Shown here piece after piece: positions 61,923 to 64,000 of a DNA stretch of 64,000 nt; within the stretch, counting starts at the first letter, position 1, and every line of letters starts with the position of its first letter. The position numbers and the translations under genes were made by a program. This stretch comes from an uncultured Lentisphaerota bacterium (GTDB lineage: Bacteria; Verrucomicrobiota; Kiritimatiellia; CAIQIC01), in assembly GCA_903889245.1 (NCBI GenBank), contig CAISWQ010000065.1:62001-126000 (forward strand), given 5' to 3'. The notes under the pieces were generated by a model. That model was given only the letters and a program-made list of their open reading frames with translations. It was not told the origin of the DNA and did not search any database.

Positions 61923-62903
61923 TTATTCCTCAAACAATGCCGCGCTCGCCACAGAAAAACCGACGCCCTTGGCCGGTTCGGCCAAAGCTGCGGTGCCGAT
62001 TTCGCCGCCGCCATAGAAGCCGAACAGCGGAGCCTCCCGCGCGACGGCTGAAATGGTGGCGAATTCATCGGCAAGTTTCTTCTGCTTGAACAGCTCGCCG
62101 CGCCGTCCGCCGCAATCAAAGACAAGGACCAGCGCCGGCTTGCCAGGTTGGGCCTTGACGGCTTTCGTCAGCGACTCATCGGCCTTGGCCACGAGGTCGC
62201 CATTGCCGCCGCACAGGCCGAGGCCCAGTTTGAAGTTGCCGCTGATCAACACCGCCACGTTCGCACCGGTCACCACCTCGCCCTTGACTATCTCTTTGGC
62301 GCTGCCGCCGCCGGCCGCCGCGCCGACCACCGGCACGTTGCCGCCGAGCGCTTTGAGCAGACCCTCCACGAAGGGTTGGTTGGAACCCACGTGCTGGTTA
62401 CCGAAGGTGAAGATCAGCTTGCTGCCCGTCGCCGCGCCCACCGCCGCCTTCAGTTGTTCGCCGAGGCGCTGACCGCACGCCGCGAAGCCGTCCTTGCCAT
62501 CTTCCTTGCGCACAACATCGGCGACAGATTTCACCCCGGCCTGGCCACCGAGCGCCAGCACGCTCACGCCGTTTTTAATCTCGTGGCCCTGATCCGCGAA
62601 ATTGCCCGTCGCCGTCAGCGACGCATAACCTTCGCAGCCGGAGATGAGCGCCTTCTCAAAAACTTCCGCCACACCGCTGACTAGTTCCGGTGTCAGTTGC
62701 TTCCGCGCCGCGAAGACCACGATCAACTTCGGTGCCGTGCCGCCCAGCGCGGCCTTCGCCAGCTTCGCCGCCTCCGCGCCCGCCGCCTTCGCATCGGCCA
62801 GCGTCGAGGCACCCGTGCCCGCTACCAATGCTGGTTCGGCCTGCGCCATCGACGCCACCGCCACCAACGCGCCCAGCAGTCCTGTCCACAATTTCCTGTT
62901 CAT
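61923..62903 (-). CDS. Exported FIST-domain protein
   Basis: A 326-residue protein with a Sec signal (MNRKLWTGLLGALVAVASMAQA) and a FIST-type sensory fold: ASTLADAKAAGAEAAKLAK, KLIVVFAARK, ISGCEGYASLTATG, VSVLALGG, PVVGAAAGGGSAKEIV, GANVAVLISGNFKLGLG, LVLVFDCGGRRGEL and APLFGFYGGGEIG. FIST domains bind small molecules such as amino acids. The usual FIST_N/FIST_C order is recognisable, but the protein stands alone, without a fused kinase or chemoreceptor, and is predicted to be periplasmic. The start at 62903 directly precedes the signal. Confidence 0.82.
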   Translation of the reverse strand: MNRKLWTGLLGALVAVASMAQAEPALVAGTGASTLADAKAAGAEAAKLAKAALGGTAPKLIVVFAARKQLTPELVSGVAEVFEKALISGCEGYASLTATGNFADQGHEIKNGVSVLALGGQAGVKSVADVVRKEDGKDGFAACGQRLGEQLKAAVGAATGSKLIFTFGNQHVGSNQPFVEGLLKALGGNVPVVGAAAGGGSAKEIVKGEVVTGANVAVLISGNFKLGLGLCGGNGDLVAKADESLTKAVKAQPGKPALVLVFDCGGRRGELFKQKKLADEFATISAVAREAPLFGFYGGGEIGTAALAEPAKGVGFSVASAALFEE

Positions 62904-62999
62904 CGTTCTACTTCTCCCGCTGTTCAGAATACTTTTCCGAAATCCCGCACCTGCGGCACGGCACATACCCATGCGCTGGCGGGCGTGCCAGACACAGGC

Positions 63000-63752
63000 C
63001 TAGGTAGGCGCAGTTTTTTCCAGCACTGCACGCTTAAACCAAGCTGGGATCCGATCCGTTTTCAACTCCAGAGTTTTGCCGTCGGTGATTTCAGCCAGCC
63101 ATGTGTGACGGCAGTCGGCGTTGTCGCCGGAGTTATCGAAGATGTAAGCGCGATTCGTGTGCCGGATCGCATCCAGCAACAAGTCCAGCGACCGGTGGTA
63201 GCGTTTTTCAATCCGGTCTTCGGGCACGGCGTGGCCGCCCAGCCGGACCCGATTGCGAACACGCGAGATGTTGATGGCAGGATCATCCGTGGCCACAAAA
63301 TACAAATAGGTCCGGTAGCCGGACGCCTGCGCCTGTGCCAGCCTGGCCACCTTGCCCGGATGCGACATCACCGTCTCGATGGTGAACGAGACCTTTTGCG
63401 TCAACAATTTTTCCTGGAGGAAATCCGCGGCGACAGATGCAAAGTAGGCATTGACGGAGATGCCGCCAAAATCCAGCCGGCCACCTGTGTAGACCAACCG
63501 CTGGGCGTCTGCCGTCAGGCCGGCCACGCGCAGCAAGTCAGAACGATTGAAAAAAGCCAGCACCTCATCGGCGGGTGGGTTGACACCGAACGCGGCCAGA
63601 TCAAGAAAGCCTTGCCGCCGGATGTCGCGCTCAAGTTCGTCCGGGTTGAGAAAGACGCCGAGCAACGTGACCGGCAGCACGGACTTGAGTGTACTCTTCC
63701 CCGAACCATTCGGCCCGGCAAACATTCTCATGCGTGGCGTAGGTGTGCTCAC
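63000..63752 (-). CDS. Zeta-toxin-like P-loop kinase
   Basis: A 250-residue P-loop protein with Walker A FAGPNGSGKST (about residues 11-21). It shows the zeta-toxin pattern: FLNPDELERDI after the P loop, SFTIETVMSHPGK for the substrate-binding strand and helix, GYRTYLYFVATDDPAINI, and RVRLGGHAVPEDRIEKRYHRSL with the catalytic Arg residues of the lid. Zeta toxins phosphorylate UDP-N-acetylglucosamine and block wall synthesis. Many chromosomal relatives of this kind (GAGHAVPEDRI type) are paired with a small upstream gene, as here. The ATG overlaps the stop of that gene by 4 bp. Confidence 0.85.
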   Translation of the reverse strand: MSTPTPRMRMFAGPNGSGKSTLKSVLPVTLLGVFLNPDELERDIRRQGFLDLAAFGVNPPADEVLAFFNRSDLLRVAGLTADAQRLVYTGGRLDFGGISVNAYFASVAADFLQEKLLTQKVSFTIETVMSHPGKVARLAQAQASGYRTYLYFVATDDPAINISRVRNRVRLGGHAVPEDRIEKRYHRSLDLLLDAIRHTNRAYIFDNSGDNADCRHTWLAEITDGKTLELKTDRIPAWFKRAVLEKTAPT

Positions 63753-63970
63753 CGGAGGGTGATGATACTGCCAACCACTACCTGGGTGGGTTGCTCGATG
63801 GTCTTGATGGACACACGCCGGCCGTCAGGAAAGATTTCCAGGATGACACCATCCTGGGATTGCAAAACACTTTGCCCCGACGCAAGCACCTGCGCCCGCG
63901 CCGCGGCAAAGGCAGCGCCCGAAGCGGCGGGAAACTGACTCTCAAGATTTTGGATTTCCTGGTCTGACAT
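63749..63970 (-). CDS. Small protein paired with the zeta-like kinase (candidate antitoxin)
   Basis: A 73-residue protein with a helical N-terminus (EIQNLESQFPAASGAAFAAARAQVLASG) and a beta-rich end (GVILEIFPDGRRVSIKTIEQPTQV). It does not resemble the epsilon antitoxin. It overlaps the zeta-like gene by 4 bp, so they are translationally coupled. A role as antitoxin or regulator is inferred only from this arrangement. A GGAAAG sequence precedes the ATG, and TAGATT near 63990-63995 on the minus strand may be a -10 element. Confidence 0.7.
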   Translation of the reverse strand: MSDQEIQNLESQFPAASGAAFAAARAQVLASGQSVLQSQDGVILEIFPDGRRVSIKTIEQPTQVVVGSIITLR

Positions 63971-64000
63971 GGTGCATCTTTCCGCCGAGAATCTATCTCG

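Overview
The window is high-GC chromosomal DNA from a free-living bacterium, most likely of the PVC group (Verrucomicrobiota/Kiritimatiellota-like). This rests on gene content: Tat-exported TIM-barrel sugar isomerases, a Cys-type sulfatase, a secreted GH16 glycosidase, a PEP-CTERM surface protein, YadA/S74 and FG-GAP surface proteins, an ebo gene cluster, very large multi-PAS histidine kinases, and many dispersed short palindromes. No rRNA, tRNA, insertion sequence or CRISPR locus was recognised.

Layout. 1-5.7 kb: cut sulfatase, RNase D-like exonuclease overlapping a POT/MFS transporter, a polytopic membrane protein, a Tat-exported TIM-barrel protein. 5.7-9.7 kb: two-gene operon for secreted repeat proteins. 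10.0-12.6 kb: rpsB-tsf and a HAD phosphatase. 12.6-19.0 kb (minus): aroB, a DUF4258/YgiT-type toxin-antitoxin-like pair, an unknown gene, dprA and topA. 19.0-26.4 kb: GH16 and SGNH hydrolases, a beta-lactamase-fold hydrolase, bcp, a universal stress protein with rmuC, and an orphan parA. 26.4-30.9 kb (minus): eboC-eboF-eboD-eboE. 31.0-33.4 kb: nfnAB-like electron-bifurcating transhydrogenase. 33.4-34.9 kb: an atypical gene and a decayed 14-residue-repeat gene. 34.9-43.2 kb: two hybrid histidine kinases. 43.3-52.0 kb: small Cys-rich protein, PEP-CTERM protein, gyrB-gyrA, gluQ and an adenosine deaminase. 52.1-60.2 kb: a probable uronate/pectin-related cluster (SDR, mannonate dehydratase, beta-propeller, URO-D-fold protein), a PHP protein, another TIM barrel and purD. 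60.7-64 kb: Fe-alcohol dehydrogenase, FIST protein, and a zeta-toxin-like kinase with a small partner.

The most unusual signal is a family of about 36 copies of a palindrome (consensus TTTTCCAAGSCTTGGAAAA) in 13 arrays of two to five units. Start-to-start distances are almost always 31 or 32 bp, about three DNA helical turns, while the spacers between units differ from array to array. Arrays lie between genes of every relative orientation, bracket gyrBA, and also lie in frame inside aroB and eboF. At least six further short repeat families are present, some also in frame inside genes.

A second theme is transcription start architecture. Five genes (4718+, aroB, 21021+, eboC, gluQ) have a sigma70-like promoter whose -10 box ends 6-8 nt before the start codon, which predicts leaderless mRNAs. 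These promoters also fixed several start-codon choices. All functional calls come from reading motifs by eye; no database search was possible.
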